This document shows, piece after piece, positions 1-12,059 of a stretch of 64,000 nt of DNA. The DNA is from Brienomyrus brachyistius (taxonomy: Eukaryota; Chordata; Actinopteri; Osteoglossiformes; Mormyridae). Under the pieces are notes generated by a model, which saw only the letters and a program-made list of their open reading frames with translations, made no database searches and was not told the DNA's origin. Each line of letters begins with the position of its first letter. Within the stretch, counting starts at the first letter, position 1. The translations under genes and the position numbers were made by a program. The DNA lies in assembly GCF_023856365.1 (NCBI RefSeq), contig NC_064534.1:11614536-11678535 (forward strand), read 5' to 3'.

Positions 1-1238
1 TCTTACTCAATCTGGATTAAACAGTGGAAATTAAATGTGAATTTATTTCTAAAAAGCACAATATTTTTCTAACTATTGTAACTTTGCATATTTTAATGCA
101 TCTTTAAAAAAATAATAATAATTTGTTAAAACACTAAATAATAAACTTTTAGACTAATGATGTGTCATGTGGCAGTTTAAGAATTAATCCGTGCGCATTG
201 TGATGGATTCACACTGACTGACACGAGCTTCTATCACTAATGAGTAGCGAGTCAACATGGAGTTGAACTTCTAAGGAGGATCTAAGAGAAAGTTTTTTTT
301 GTTTTCTGTTCACTTCCTTACCAATTGAACCTACCATGCAGAAGCAGTGACAGGAACAATCTAGAAGAGTCTTTTATCAGACTCCTGCCTTCGTCAGGTT
401 AATGGCAGTTATTAATTCACTCGTATAAACAATGCGAAAACAAGGCTTTCAAGAAGACAATAGATTTTGCAGTGGAAGAACTAATGAGAACTGTCACTGG
501 CTTTGAATGTGTCATCGAAAATAAAACCTGTTTAACAAAATGCTTAAAAATGAAGAAAATGCTCGTCTATTTAAATTATTATCTACAGAGCCTGGCTGTT
601 TAGCAGATATTCTCCGCTGTGGTTTACTTACAAAGCATTAGATTTGGCAGATAGCTTTTGACCCAAAAGACTTTCCCAAGGGAAAGTGGCGTTAAAGACG
701 TGCCTGAATGTGATTTATGCTGGAATGAGAAATCAGACCGTAGGATATTTACTTTATAACATCGTTGCTGAAGATATTAATGAAAAATATGAAAAATGAA
801 CCAAAATGAATGAATAAGTGTGTCTCTACAGTGCAACGAAGGTACATGTCATTCTTGTAGGTTTTGGTTGTAGTGCCTGTCCATGCAAGGCCAGTGTCAT
901 GCAAGCAGCAGTCAGGGTTAATAGACTTGTAATTTTACTGACCCACTTTAACCAAGCCATCTTCCCACAAACTAGCGGTGCCAGCTCCAAACTGGGTCAC
1001 AGAACTCCAGTCAGGGTGACCGCATACAGAGAAAGTCATTGTAAGCCTTCGCATTATTACTGCATGGAGACCATGTCCAATGACCATGTGTTATAAATAG
1101 CTCCAAAAACAGGTCATTTTGTGAGGGCTAGGAAAGGAAGTAACTTATTTGACAAAACAATGTAAACACAAATGAAATTCAAAATCTAGTATATAAATAT
1201 GCAAGATAATAACCCAAAAAATCTAAGACTTATTTCTA
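1..1238. other. Unique AT-rich non-coding DNA
   Basis: No repeat family, RNA gene or supported reading frame is visible here. The 92-codon open frame near 818-1096 resembles nothing I recognise and lies in otherwise non-coding sequence. Confidence 0.6.
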
Positions 1239-1250
1239 GGGGGGGGGGGG
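1239..1250. repeat. G12 homopolymer
   Basis: Twelve uninterrupted G residues. It is one of thirteen C or G runs of at least ten bases in the window. Confidence 0.97.
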
Positions 1251-1363
1251 ACCAAAATCATGAGGATTCCATTGTGTAAATTCATCTGCATACACAGAAG
1301 TAATGAAATTAATTTCTATTAGGTTTCTGCATGGATGAATGAACTTAACCTATCGATTCGCCA

Positions 1364-1382
1364 TAACCCTAAACCTAACCCT
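1364..1382. repeat. Short telomere-like CCCTAA stretch
   Basis: The sequence taaccctaaacctaaccct matches about three degenerate CCCTAA units. It is too short to be a true interstitial telomere array and may be chance. Confidence 0.3.
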
Positions 1383-1469
1383 GCGTACATTCAGACAATG
1401 ATGTAGAGTCCCATCAAAGATAATATTAATGATACTGATGATATCCCGATGTTTTATGTAAATTATATA

Positions 1470-1482
1470 CAACAAAGGCTTC

Positions 1483-1549
<67 letters not shown>

Positions 1550-1645
1550 TATATATCCATTATTATATATATAAAATTCTCCATTATTTTCTATGTTTTA
1601 TTGTTCTAATTGTTTTATTGTTCTAAGGCTTCCTTTATATATATA

Positions 1646-1739
<94 letters not shown>

Positions 1740-1754
1740 ATAATGGAGAATTTT
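1470..1754. repeat. Double (AT)n array bracketed by an inverted repeat
   Basis: Two long AT arrays (about 1486-1545 and 1637-1732) are each preceded by the same word, ggcttcctttatatat. The spacer holds aaaattctccattatttt at 1573-1590, and its perfect reverse complement follows the second array at 1737-1754. The block is therefore a duplicated and partly inverted AT-rich unit and not a simple microsatellite. It may be an old foldback element or a replication-slippage rearrangement. Confidence 0.85.
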
Positions 1755-4430
1755 AAGCCCTAAACAACAGGGACTTTGTAAGAAGGCTTTGATTCATATA
1801 AGTCGGTACACCATCATGACAACCTAGTACCACTGTTAGTACGGTAATGGTAACGATTTAAGAAACCACAAACAAATGGAAAGTATTTGTTGACCAACTT
1901 AATCAGAACAAAGCGAAAAATAGACCTAGTGGGGATTTGTAATAAGCTTGCTGGTAATGAAGAAGCCACAGTTCTTAGAAGTATTAATTCAATGCTTAAT
2001 TATTCAGTAGCCAAATCACGAGAACTGACTGTGTTGTAGATTCTCTGTTGCAATATTTGTCATATTCTTGTGTTTTAATTATGCCAAAATGTCTGTCATA
2101 TTGCACATACCACAATCACTAGGTTGAAGCACATGTTGTTGGGTACAAGCTCCGATTCTGCACTGTTTGCCTCCCTGCCTCTCATTTCTTAATTGGATTG
2201 AAATATTTATATGCGGTTTCTTATTACTTTCCTCACGCTTTGTCCCGAATGTAGTCATTCCCAGTTACGTCACATGCTCCACTGACATAAACGGGCCACA
2301 AAGTTCATTCTAGGAAGCAGAGGTCAGTTGGCATGAGCTTCTCCGCCTCAAAAAGTTTGCAGTCCAGTTTTAGTTATTCTTGTGTGCCGCAGACCACAGC
2401 AGCACTGATTAAAGGTCTGATGCACATCTGGCTCCATGTAGCTAGAAGCATACAGGTGCTGCGCTCACTCCTAGCAGCCACCTTGTGGGGCACCCTGCCT
2501 CCGAAGGCTACGATGGAGCTGGTTCTCCGTCGTACATGACAGGAACCTCCAACCATGGCTAATTATTTCAAACAGCTGAGTCAGCCGTGGGCTGCAGGTC
2601 AGCTAGATTTAGGCTGACGTGTCGTCTGTTGTAGTCACTTTTGTGTCTGATTCATCTGCAGAGACCAGGAGCTTTAGCTTCATAACCGGTGCACGATTTC
2701 TCCAGGCAGCAAAAAGCTATGCACTGGTGGAGGCTTTCACAATCCTTGTCTTGTCCATCTGCAACTTAAGAGGTTCCCCCCATCCCTTTGCACTGCCGTT
2801 GTCAGGCTAGGATACGGTTCTCTCCTAACTTGACCATATATAGTCGATTTCATGCGGCTAACATATATATGTACTCCAATTTAAACATATTACATATGCT
2901 GTTTTACGAGGAGCAGCGCAGTACTGCATAGCCTTGACATAGCTTTAATACAATAAATAATGAAGCAATCGAATGCCATGCGAGATAAAGCCAGCTAACG
3001 GTAACATGCATAATGAATGCGGCATATCCAGCAGCCACCGTGTGCTTGACAAATGCGCCCTGGCATCCTCTTCCGCTCGACCTGAGATGCCCGTGAATCT
3101 AAGGCTCAGCCCGCGGAGAGCCGGGCTCCTCCTATAGATCCCGCAAACCGGGGAGTCAAACTTATTTTATAAGGCTTCTTCTGCCAGGACGTACCCCTCT
3201 TCATTTCGGACACTGAGATGGGGAGTCACGAATGCTGGGGAGTCACGAAAAAAGAGGAAGACGACAAAAGACAGAATGTCAATCTGTTGGGAATGTAAAA
3301 TTACTACTGCCAATACAATAATCTGTGTATTACGAGGGATTCCTGATGGGATAAATAGCTACATTTAGTCATTACTGCTTTTACTGACGGTGACCTGCCA
3401 TAAAATATTTTTCCATTCCAGCCAATATTTAACCAGCAGCTGGACAGATAGTGAATCCTGCAATCCAGGGTGACTTCTGATAGTCACATAATTGACCTTT
3501 GTCTAATATACATCTACAGAACTGCGTTAAATGAATAATTTGGGAACTAACCCTAAATGCTGAATATTTCTCATACATAAAACATGGTTGAAAGGTCTCT
3601 TGCTCTGGTATATAATAATTCTAGTTGTCTGCTTAATATACCATCTCATAATGCAAGAGAATTTCTGAACAGAGACATTTTTAATCTATTTTCGCCTAGT
3701 TGATTTTACTTGATTTAACTGCAGCAGTGCAGAATCCATTAGCTGATCATCGCAGATTGCGGTGCTGTTTCTCAAAGAATCACCAATAACGTTTAAAGAC
3801 AGACTGACAGATTTCGAGGGGTTTTATTCTCCTATAACAGATACATCCCAAACTCATCACTGGCACACTGGCACAGTAAAGCGACTGTCACGTTTGTACA
3901 TTGTTTGCTGTTAATGTTAAGCTAGTGGTAACGGATACTATGTGTGTGATCCTAAGCGTAATAAATACTATGTATGTGTTTCTCCCCAACATCTCACTGC
4001 TAAAAGTCTACACAAGAAATTAATTGCAGTTACTGATCATGTACCTTTTGTGTACATTTTTATCTATGAGTGTGCCCATGTGTCAGGGAAGGGGGCGGAG
4101 TTAAGGGTTCAACAATTCACTGTTTTGGGCATAAAGAAGATGAGAGCACAGAAACAATTGTCCAGCTCTCATGGATTTAACTTCTTGTTCAAGTCAGAGA
4201 GCAAGACATGTATTTTATGACCAGTGTAGCTGGCTGTTAGACGACGAGGGGGCAAAATTAACTTTAACGATCCTCATAATTAAGCTTGAGATCACCATAC
4301 TGCAGCAACTAATGGCAGAGTCAGCTTGACAAGTAGAATTGGACACGAGAGAGTCGCCTAGATCCTTAGAACAAACCGGTTCAAGTTTTGTGGGTGCATT
4401 TCTCGTACTTGTCCAGGTGTTGTAGCTAGA
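1755..4430. other. Unique non-coding DNA with a small CpG-richer patch
   Basis: No gene or repeat is recognised. About 3030-3240 is richer in GC and CpG (roughly 13 CpGs in 200 bp) than the flanks. A palindromic Maf/AP-1-like site lies at 2575-2585. The two overlapping open frames near 2330-2560 on opposite strands have no recognisable relatives. Confidence 0.55.
2575..2585. promoter_or_regulatory. Palindromic Maf recognition element (MARE)-like site
   Basis: GCTGAGTCAGC is a perfect 11-bp palindrome and matches the core of the T-type MARE bound by Maf and AP-1 family bZIP factors. A TAATTA homeodomain-type word lies about 15 bp upstream. Function is inferred from the motif only. Confidence 0.35.
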
Positions 4431-4460
4431 GAAAAAAAAAAAAAAACAAAAAAAAAACAA
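4431..4460. repeat. A-rich tract
   Basis: Runs of A broken only by single C residues. A C10 run follows at 4512-4521. No retroelement body could be recognised beside it. Confidence 0.85.
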
Positions 4461-4973
4461 ACAACCTCAATTGACTCTGTGACAAAAGAGAAACGCTCCT
4501 GTCTCCAGTTGCCCCCCCCCCGAAATAATAGTAACCATCTCAGCATGATAAGGCTGATGCAGTGCACAGACTCTTGCTCTGGCCATTACCTCCTGCAGGG
4601 GGTCCTCCCGAATGAACAGTCCCTAAAGCCAGCCCAGAGAGCGGGCCGGCTCTTACGTAAGAACGGGAGTGCAGCGCTAGCGTTTCCGCTTTAAGTAAGG
4701 CTCAGCTCGTCAATCCCATCAGAACCCTCTTTGTTCCCGGGTGTGCACAATCATTAACACCGTTACTACGCGTGACTTATTAGACACGGAAACTTCATTC
4801 ATTCGTGTTGGTTAGGTAGCGTTGCTCCGCTATAAATGGCTGTGTGGGAATTTTCGATGCCATTTTACAGCTCCTGAATGAAAACTCACTGTGTGCAAAG
4901 TATTCAAATTAATTAACACATTTAACAATGTCAACAAAGACAGAAAAAAGACTGTATAAATATTATATTATCT

Positions 4974-5240
4974 GGGGGTGGCAGAGTGATGCAGTGGGTA
5001 GCATTGTCTCCCCTTATCTCCAGGGTTGGGGGGTTAGAATTCTCCTCTCTGTGCATGACTGTGGGTTTCTTCACAAAGGACAATGAGATGAGGGCAGCTA
5101 AGTGCAGTTTCTGTCATGGGATAAATAAACTACCAACTTATGTGCCTAAATTGCCCATAATGTATGCTGCTCTGTGATGGACTAGCTTCCAGTTCAGGGC
5201 ATACCCCCTGCCTTGTGTATTATGCTGGCTGTCTGGTAAA
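4974..5240 (+). mobile_element. Old tRNA-derived SINE, plus strand
   Basis: The left part keeps a recognisable pol III A box (gtgatgcagtgggtagcattg-like) and a weak B box (gggttagaattctc). The order of body words matches the better-preserved copy at 47687-48047: a 'gactgtgggtttc'-type block, 'cctaaattgccc' and 'ctctgtgatggactagc'. It is much diverged and loses similarity at the 3' end, where a TA/CA microsatellite follows. The 63-codon frame inside it is not a gene. Confidence 0.65.
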
Positions 5241-5280
5241 TAATATATATATACACACACACACACATACACACACACCA
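5241..5280. repeat. (TA)n(CA)n microsatellite
   Basis: Short TA array running into an interrupted CA array. Confidence 0.95.
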
Positions 5281-5984
5281 CCTATTTAGGCAGCGTTCCC
5301 CATTATAAATATTGCACATTATCCTTCTGATGACTGAGTTATAATGGTAGCAATCTGAACTATATCAATCAGACAGGTCACTTTTAAATAACCGATTCTC
5401 ATTTTGGCCTTCAATCTATCAGAGCACAACAACCGCAACAGAACCCAGAACAAACGCAGGCCTTCCGCTCTTTATATTCATTAGGTTTATAACAAGGGCT
5501 GTTAAGAAACTGCAGAACGGTATTTGGAAATAACAACAGCGACCTTGGTTATTATGGTACATGTTAATAGAATCGGTTAGTGTTTTATATAAGCTTTGAA
5601 TTTTGTACACAGCAGATTAAAAAGCATTTAGCAGGACAATACTTGTGTATGTACTGTTCATCAGACGAGAGGAATCAGATGGAGAGGAAAAAAGGAACAA
5701 ATTGTACCAAAGGGGAATTAAAAAAATGTATAATAATTTTAGGTATATACTGTAGAGTATGAGACATCTGGCAACCCATTTGCTAGATTTAATATTTTCT
5801 TTATATCAACTGACCAACCTGCAAAAACAATGACTACTGCAACACAAAGGACCTGCATATGCGCAACGTAATCCACTCAACACGGGATGAACGCATTTCG
5901 GAGCCGGAGTGTGCGTGGTTGCCCCAGCGATAAGAAGTGCCACATGAAGTGAGCTAATTGATTTTAAATCATCAGAGGTGCTCT
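5281..5984. other. Unique non-coding DNA
   Basis: No repeat family, RNA gene or supported reading frame is seen. Confidence 0.55.
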
Positions 5985-6330
5985 TCATCTCTGGGGGTTC
6001 TCAGTCTCTAAATAGTTACTTAATTAGCTTAATTAGGGGACATGAGCACCGTGATAATTCAATTCAGTGTGTGTATACAGCAAGGTCCCCGTAATCATGC
6101 GCTGTCCGCGGATGTTTTGAAAAGCGGATGAGTTGCCAGAATGCATCAGGGCTCGTCCATTAAAAATATCAGCTGTGCTCTCCGCACTGCGTTGGTGCCA
6201 ATTTAAATTTCATCACTGAAGCAACTGATGAATTAATTGACAGGCCAAAGAGCATAATCAGCTACTATGTATGCGTGGAACTGACACAATTATTTTCTTC
6301 CATATGATGCAGTACTAATTTATGTAGCTC
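5985..6330. promoter_or_regulatory. Candidate conserved non-coding element with paired TAATTA sites
   Basis: A repeat-free segment contains two TAATTA homeodomain-type sites three bases apart (6021-6026 and 6030-6035) and an ATTAAT word near 6232. It has a mixed composition unlike the microsatellite-rich flanks. Such site-dense stretches in fish gene deserts are often developmental enhancers, but conservation cannot be tested here. Confidence 0.35.
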
Positions 6331-6423
6331 AGTCCATGGTGAGCCAGTGACTCACTGGTTTGCACTGTAAGCCCAGAGCTTCAGGGCTTCGGACTTGAAT
6401 GTATCCCATGACTCTGTATATGA

Positions 6424-6640
6424 CTTCCATCCATCCATCCATTTTCCAAGCCGCTTGTCCTACTGGGTCGCAGCTGTATTTGACTTTCCAACTAATAATC
6501 CATCCATCCATCCATCCATCCACTTATCTAATGAGGGGTCATGGCGGAGGTAAGGGGCTTGGGTTGCAGACTATCCTAGGCAGCACAGGGTACAAGGTGG
6601 GAGGAGCATCTCTGATGCAACGTCACGGCTAACAGGCTGC
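6424..6640 (-). mobile_element. Two truncated SINE/LINE-type 3' tails, minus strand
   Basis: A (CCAT)n tail at 6428-6442 is followed by ttttccaagccgcttgtcc, the reverse complement of the GGAT-tailed SINE 3' end. A second (CCAT)n tail at 6499-6520 follows about 60 bp later and leads into more decayed sequence. Both read on the minus strand and lack the pol III promoter, so they are 5'-truncated. Confidence 0.55.
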
Positions 6641-6770
6641 ATACTAAACCAGTGATAATAAATATACTTTATTGTATATCACACCTTACCATCTCCATTA
6701 AGGAAGCAAGACTTGGTACCAATGAAATTCCTGTAGTCGGGTTTCATATTGCATCACCCAAAATACTGCA

Positions 6771-6773
<3 letters not shown>

Positions 6774-6810
<37 letters not shown>
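6774..6810. repeat. (AT)n microsatellite
   Basis: About 18 perfect AT units. The open frames reading IYIYIY across it are artefacts. Confidence 0.97.
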
Positions 6811-6816
<6 letters not shown>

Positions 6817-9800
6817 TATGATTTTAAACAACCTGTTTCATGAAAATGTTTTCTGGCTTTCATTTCTTCTCTTTTACATTACAATAAAACAACTATTTTC
6901 TTTTATATTTATAAACATAATAATGATATCCAGCAAGGAAAATCGTCTCAACTTCTTTCAACAAGTTGTACCAAAATAAAGATCATGTGACATTACTTAA
7001 TCACCATAAATTTCAGAAATTAATTTCACATAATTATAATAAATATATAACATATATTCAGTTTTTTGGGTAACATTTTCCAGTAATGTTTGTGCTATTT
7101 ATTAGAACATCACTGCATAAATTAAGAAAAAAGAAAACAATCCAATATCGTTTAGAAAGGTTTCTCGACGTTACCTTGGGCTAAAAAAAAGAGATGTCAC
7201 GTTAACTGGTATGTAATCCTATTTTACCACATATGAAATCAATTCACCAAGGATATTTCACTGAAAGAAATGTGCCTGACCCTGAAGACTTCTTGCGCTT
7301 TGAAGATACTAATAAAAGGACAAACATCAAACAAAAAGGAATATATGTAAAAATTAACAAAAAGATACAATCTTTTTTGGACTGATCATCTACCAGTAAG
7401 AATTAATTTCATGGTGCAGTGAAAATAGATTAATATCGTCCTTTTTATTGCCTTGAAGTAAAGGGAGATTTGATCAATCGACTTAGTAGCTTCATTGTTG
7501 TAGCACTTCTTCTAGACGGCAGGGAAATTCAAGAGACTCTCAATAAACAACAGAACAAAAGCAGAAACTGGATTATCCTGCAGCATGGTAACACATCTTT
7601 GTTGTTGCGTGCTTGAACTGATTTATTTTTGATAAACATTTTTAGACCAAAGACATTGGCCAAAAAAACATAAAAAAACCCCACATGCTTCCGCTGAACT
7701 GTTAATTTTAGTTCGTTTTTTCAAAAGTGAAGTGGAAACAACATAAACGTGTTTAATGATTATTGTAAAGGGCAGAGCACCCGGGACATCAGTATCACAC
7801 GCTATCAAATGTTTCGATCCACTAGGTGTCACTGCACCTGTTCTATGTTGTCATTTATAATACTCCATAACCACAGCCAGAGCACAAGCCTGTTACCTTC
7901 ATGGCAGCCTTTAACAGAACGCATGCCAAGCGTCCCTGGCTGAGGGCTGAAAGACTAATCACATAAATAACCTCCCACCATGACATTAAAAGACAGAATC
8001 TGTGCTCACCACAAAACTGAACTAAATCCGTAGCCAACGAAGGATTCAGATTTGTCCAAACAACAGAATCACCGAGCCGTTGAATAAACTTACAAAGTGC
8101 CATCTGAACCTAGAAAAAGACTTTTTGTGGGACTTGCTCCCGTTAGGCCAGAACCTTGTGACACAGGGACGGGAGGATGCAATGCGGCCTTTATCTGGGG
8201 ACGGGAGTGGAGATGGTCTTAACAACCGGCGGAGAGGAACGATGACAAAAGACAGACATTTTGGCATCAGTATAATGGAGGAAACACCCACGGAGACAAA
8301 AAAAGGCAGAGGGGCAGAGACAAGGCGAACGCAGGAGTGCGGTCAGGCATTGGGGCCAGCATTGTTTACCGGGAGCCAAGGAAAACAAAAGTAGGCTGAT
8401 ATGATGAACAGTCATTCACAGTGCTTGCCCTGCCTCAGGGCAGTCTTTAACGCAAATATTTATTTAGAAAGTCAGACACCAATAAAGATATCTGAAATTT
8501 GCTGGTTAAAAAAAAATCTGATTCAAATGCTTTACAGACAGGGTAATTAAAAAAAAAAAACAAGTAAATAAAAATTCATCCTGCCACATCCCTGCCAGTC
8601 AAATGAATAGCATGAAGACTCGAAAACTATTAATCGACCTGCGTTATCAGTGTAATGTGTCAGAGGTGAGGGGACATACACTGATTCCTTCAAAAGGTCT
8701 CCTCCAACAGACTGGAGAATAAATAAGTAAACCTGTCAAAAGTGACTAGTGAAAGGAATCCTTTCCTTTTTTTAAGGCTCAATAAAACAAAACAATGTGT
8801 CAAGGAAAAAAGCACGACACATTTGAATACATAGTTGGTAACTGTAGTGGTACCAAATTAGCTGTTCGGTCTTTCAGCTGCAACAACATGCAGGTGCTGT
8901 GTCATGTAGCTATATTACAGCTGATTGGCCTATACTACCACCAATCACTCCTGTTTTCACAAAAGAATATAAATAAAAACAAAAACAGAAAAAGTTTCTT
9001 TTAATTTTTTTTTTAATTCTGCTTGTAAAATTCAGCAGAAATGATCATTTTATGTAATGTATTCATTGGTATTATACTTTAATAGCAGGAAAAGTCATTA
9101 TTGGCTGTCATTAGGGTAAATACAAAATTAAGTGATACCTGCATCTTCCTGACTTCATCTTCAAACACAATACTGTAAAGAATAAAGATTTTTCATCTTC
9201 TTAACTACCAACATAAATAGTTTAAATCATCTCTTCAGAGTTTAGGATCCTAAAAAACCTTGACTTTGCCACGGGAGAAGATGGCTGGTATCGAAGATAT
9301 CAGTCCTGAGGTCTTCTTCAATTTTGAGCAACCTGGGGTCAAAGCACATGGATAGACTGACGTAGTCCTGGACTGAAGGTCAAGAAGGGCATACTGACCT
9401 CTAAGCCTCTTTGACAAGTGCTGCAGAGACCAGTGACCCAAAATGGCCAGGTCAAGAGGGCCCTGTTCTCACAGCTTAAGACATCCACCCCAGGAACACC
9501 ACAGTTACACTACTCAACTCACTGATGTGCTACTAAACACTCATAATGAATGCTTGAAGAGCCATGGCCTTTGCCTCCGCCTTTGTGGAGACATGGTAAT
9601 CTCCACAAGTGAAGGAAGCCAAGGGAGCAAGAAGACAATAGAGAATAGTTTCTCCTTCTAGAAAGTACTGTTTCCCCCATTCTCCGGACACAGCCAAGAG
9701 CCACTGCAAACGCAGACAAGCACCAGAGGAGACACCCAGAAAGTGTTCCACGCCACTGCACCCTGACCGACCTCTTCTGATCCACCTTCAATGACGGATA

Positions 9801-10141
9801 CCCCGAAACAAATCTACTACTTGATCTACTCTGATGATTTTCTGACGATGCAGTGTGGGATTAGTCAGTATTAATTACACATTTAGCCACAGTTTTTGAT
9901 TCATGGTAATTTCATTTACATCCATGTCATTGGTATATATTTTGGTCTTCAGGTAACATTAGCTGAAGACCTGAAGGTGCAAAAGCTGTTTTTCTTTTCG
10001 AAGCATGCCGAAGCGCTGTAAATTCACACTGTTCCTCTTCTGCACGTACTTTCTCCGAATTATGTTCAATTCACCCAGAAAGCATGTGAAGGAAATTCAA
10101 TAAGCATTTAATTCCTAGCTTGCATTTTCACACTGTTCAAA
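6811..10141. other. Unique non-coding DNA
   Basis: Mostly AT-rich with no recognised repeat. The 104-codon frame near 8080-8394 has no recognisable domain. The 9240-9830 part has a different, more balanced composition and is listed separately. A small perfect hairpin lies at 9944-9971 (9-bp arms ggtcttcag/ctgaagacc, 10-nt loop). Confidence 0.5.
9240..9830. other. Unclassified higher-GC segment
   Basis: This stretch has a more balanced base composition than its AT-rich surroundings and lacks microsatellites. Several overlapping short open frames occur on both strands (24, 72 and 90 codons), none like a known family. It could be a decayed LTR or DNA transposon, a processed pseudogene or an untranslated exon. 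I cannot decide among these. Confidence 0.3.
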
Positions 10142-10252
10142 AGATACGTCTTAGTTTGAGAGCACTGCAAGATACGTCTTAGTTTGAGAGCACTGCAAGA
10201 TACGTCTTAGTTTGAGAGCACTGCAAGATACGTCTTAGTTTGAGAGCACTGC
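10142..10252. repeat. 28-bp minisatellite, four copies
   Basis: Units begin at 10142, 10170, 10198 and 10226, each starting agatacgtcttagtttgag. The copies look identical and the last ends a few bases short. Near-perfect identity implies recent expansion or homogenisation. There are no spacers, so it is not a CRISPR array. Confidence 0.97.
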
Positions 10253-11264
10253 GCTGCTGCACAGCGTAAACTAGGACACGTACAATCAACATGGCAAAAC
10301 AATAGTAGCCTTCTATTAATGCAAAATAGTCTATTGTACAAGAGTTGCAAAACATTTAACGTACGTAGGAAAATTATTTCTTCTCTCTGACAATAATGTT
10401 TGGCTGCAGCTATCACAAAGGACATGAGGTGACATCATTTAGTTTGCATGGATAATTATATTTTATTGCAATGAAAAAGTGTTTACTGACCGCTGAATAC
10501 AATTCTGCTACGATTATTCGATTATTCGATTATTCTGCTCTGTTTCCATAACCTCCTTCACAAATTTTGCCCTAAAATTTCATTCAATATGTAGTATGCT
10601 ACGCTACAATAGATTCATTGAAACTAGTCATATGGAGTATTCATTCATCTATAACCACTTCTCTATTACAGGATCGTGGTGCATATGCAGTAGGCATAGC
10701 TTAAAGAGGTTAGTGAGAACGTCAGCCCCAGGAAATGGTAAATGATGAGAATTGGATCCTCCCAACTGTTGACTCTCTGAATCATTCTATTAAACACAAT
10801 GCTCTTTTTCCTCATGGCTGTCATGCGTTGTACAATTATCAAAAAGGTCTTCATCCATCTGTCTTCCAACTGCTCATCCAGTACAGCCTTCATATTATTT
10901 GTAATAAATGTAACTATGCTTTTTATTTTTACCAGAGAATTAGAAGCAAATATAAAAAGGGATGTGTAGAGGGAGATGTTCATGGAAATGATATGACTCG
11001 TTCTCCATGCTCCCTTGGAAACAGCGAGGGCCTCTTATAGCTCATTACTGTTGGCCTGAACCAAAAAGGCACAATGGAGAAGGTACTATAATGGACTTCC
11101 ACTGCCTGGTCGCTTAGGATACCTTAGTAATAGCCTTGCTGTGGGACACAATTTAATTCAGTGAACTTTTTTTTTCCATAGTGCCTTCAAGGGACTTATT
11201 AAAAGAGCAAATTTTTCACAAAGACGGTTTGGGACCTCAATGTCATACAAACATGTATGTAAGA
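10253..11264. other. Unique non-coding DNA
   Basis: No gene is recognised. A short cgattatt triplication is present at about 10511-10534. The overlapping 105- and 101-codon frames on opposite strands near 10.7-11.0 kb have no recognisable relatives. Confidence 0.5.
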
Positions 11265-11273
11265 CTATTATTA

Positions 11274-11311
<38 letters not shown>
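11265..11311. repeat. (ATT)n microsatellite
   Basis: Interrupted once by a G near its start, then perfect ATT units. Confidence 0.96.
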
Positions 11312-11313
<2 letters not shown>

Positions 11314-11769
11314 CAACAAGATATTTTGCACAAAGCAGCAAGCTTTAATCCAAACCTACATTGAATGTGTTTGTTAGTGTTTATCTAAAGCCACTGTCGG
11401 CTTATTTCCATCTATTTCAACATGTTCATTTATGTAACCTGTTTTTACCATCACATATTCTAAGACTTTATTGTAACTAGAAAGCAAAAATATCTTCAGT
11501 AGAAGCCTCCATCATCAGTAGAATATGATCCGACGGAGCAGAAATGGCTTATTTGTTGTTACTTTGTAGGTATTATGAAGAAATTGCACTCACCTTCCCA
11601 GTGAACCGGAAAAAGGCCAGGAAAACACGAAGGGAATCTGGGCAGATGTGGGCTGGGCCCTGTAACCCAGATCACTGTCTGAGCTCTGTTATGTCATTTG
11701 CCAGCTGTGACTGGGAGCTCTGTCACAGTGGAATGTAATTGGCGTGGTTTTAACGTGGACAAAGGACTG

Positions 11770-12000
11770 AAATCCACCAGGGCTTTTCTCGGATGGCTGC
11801 TACTCTACCAAGTTGTGCCGGCGAGCCTGGCACTGGCGATTCGCTTAGAGCCAGCGACGTGACCCACGGTGTGGAAATAGAGCGCCGATCTCGGAGGAAA
11901 GGCACACTAGCCGCCTTCAAGGCAGACGTGAAGTCAGGAGGGGGACCGCTGAGCAGCTGCGTCAGACGCCGGGCTGGATAAACATCACAAACAAGCGCAC
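11770..12000. promoter_or_regulatory. CpG-rich block
   Basis: About 18 CpGs in roughly 225 bp, against strong CpG depletion in the flanking DNA. On the minus strand, a splice-donor match AAG|GTGAGT follows about 180 bp downstream (junction at 11593/11594). Together these could mark a promoter and first exon of a minus-strand transcript, or simply an unmethylated regulatory site. No open frame in it is recognised. Confidence 0.35.
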
Positions 12001-12040
12001 ACTGGGATATTAACCCTCTTCCAACTTTGAAGATGATGAG

Positions 12041-12056
12041 CCCCCCCCCCCACCCC
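12041..12056. repeat. C11 run plus short C tail
   Basis: Eleven C, one A, then further C residues. Confidence 0.95.
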
Positions 12057-12059
12057 CAT

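Noticed and set aside
1364..1382. Interstitial telomere array
   Set aside because: Only about three imperfect units, too short to distinguish from chance.
8080..8394. 104-codon plus-strand frame with charged, gene-like composition
   Set aside because: No known domain, an overlapping opposite-strand frame of similar size, and no splice or promoter context.
10142..10252. 28-bp direct repeats resembling CRISPR repeats in length
   Set aside because: The units are strictly contiguous with no spacers and lie in vertebrate DNA, so this is a minisatellite.
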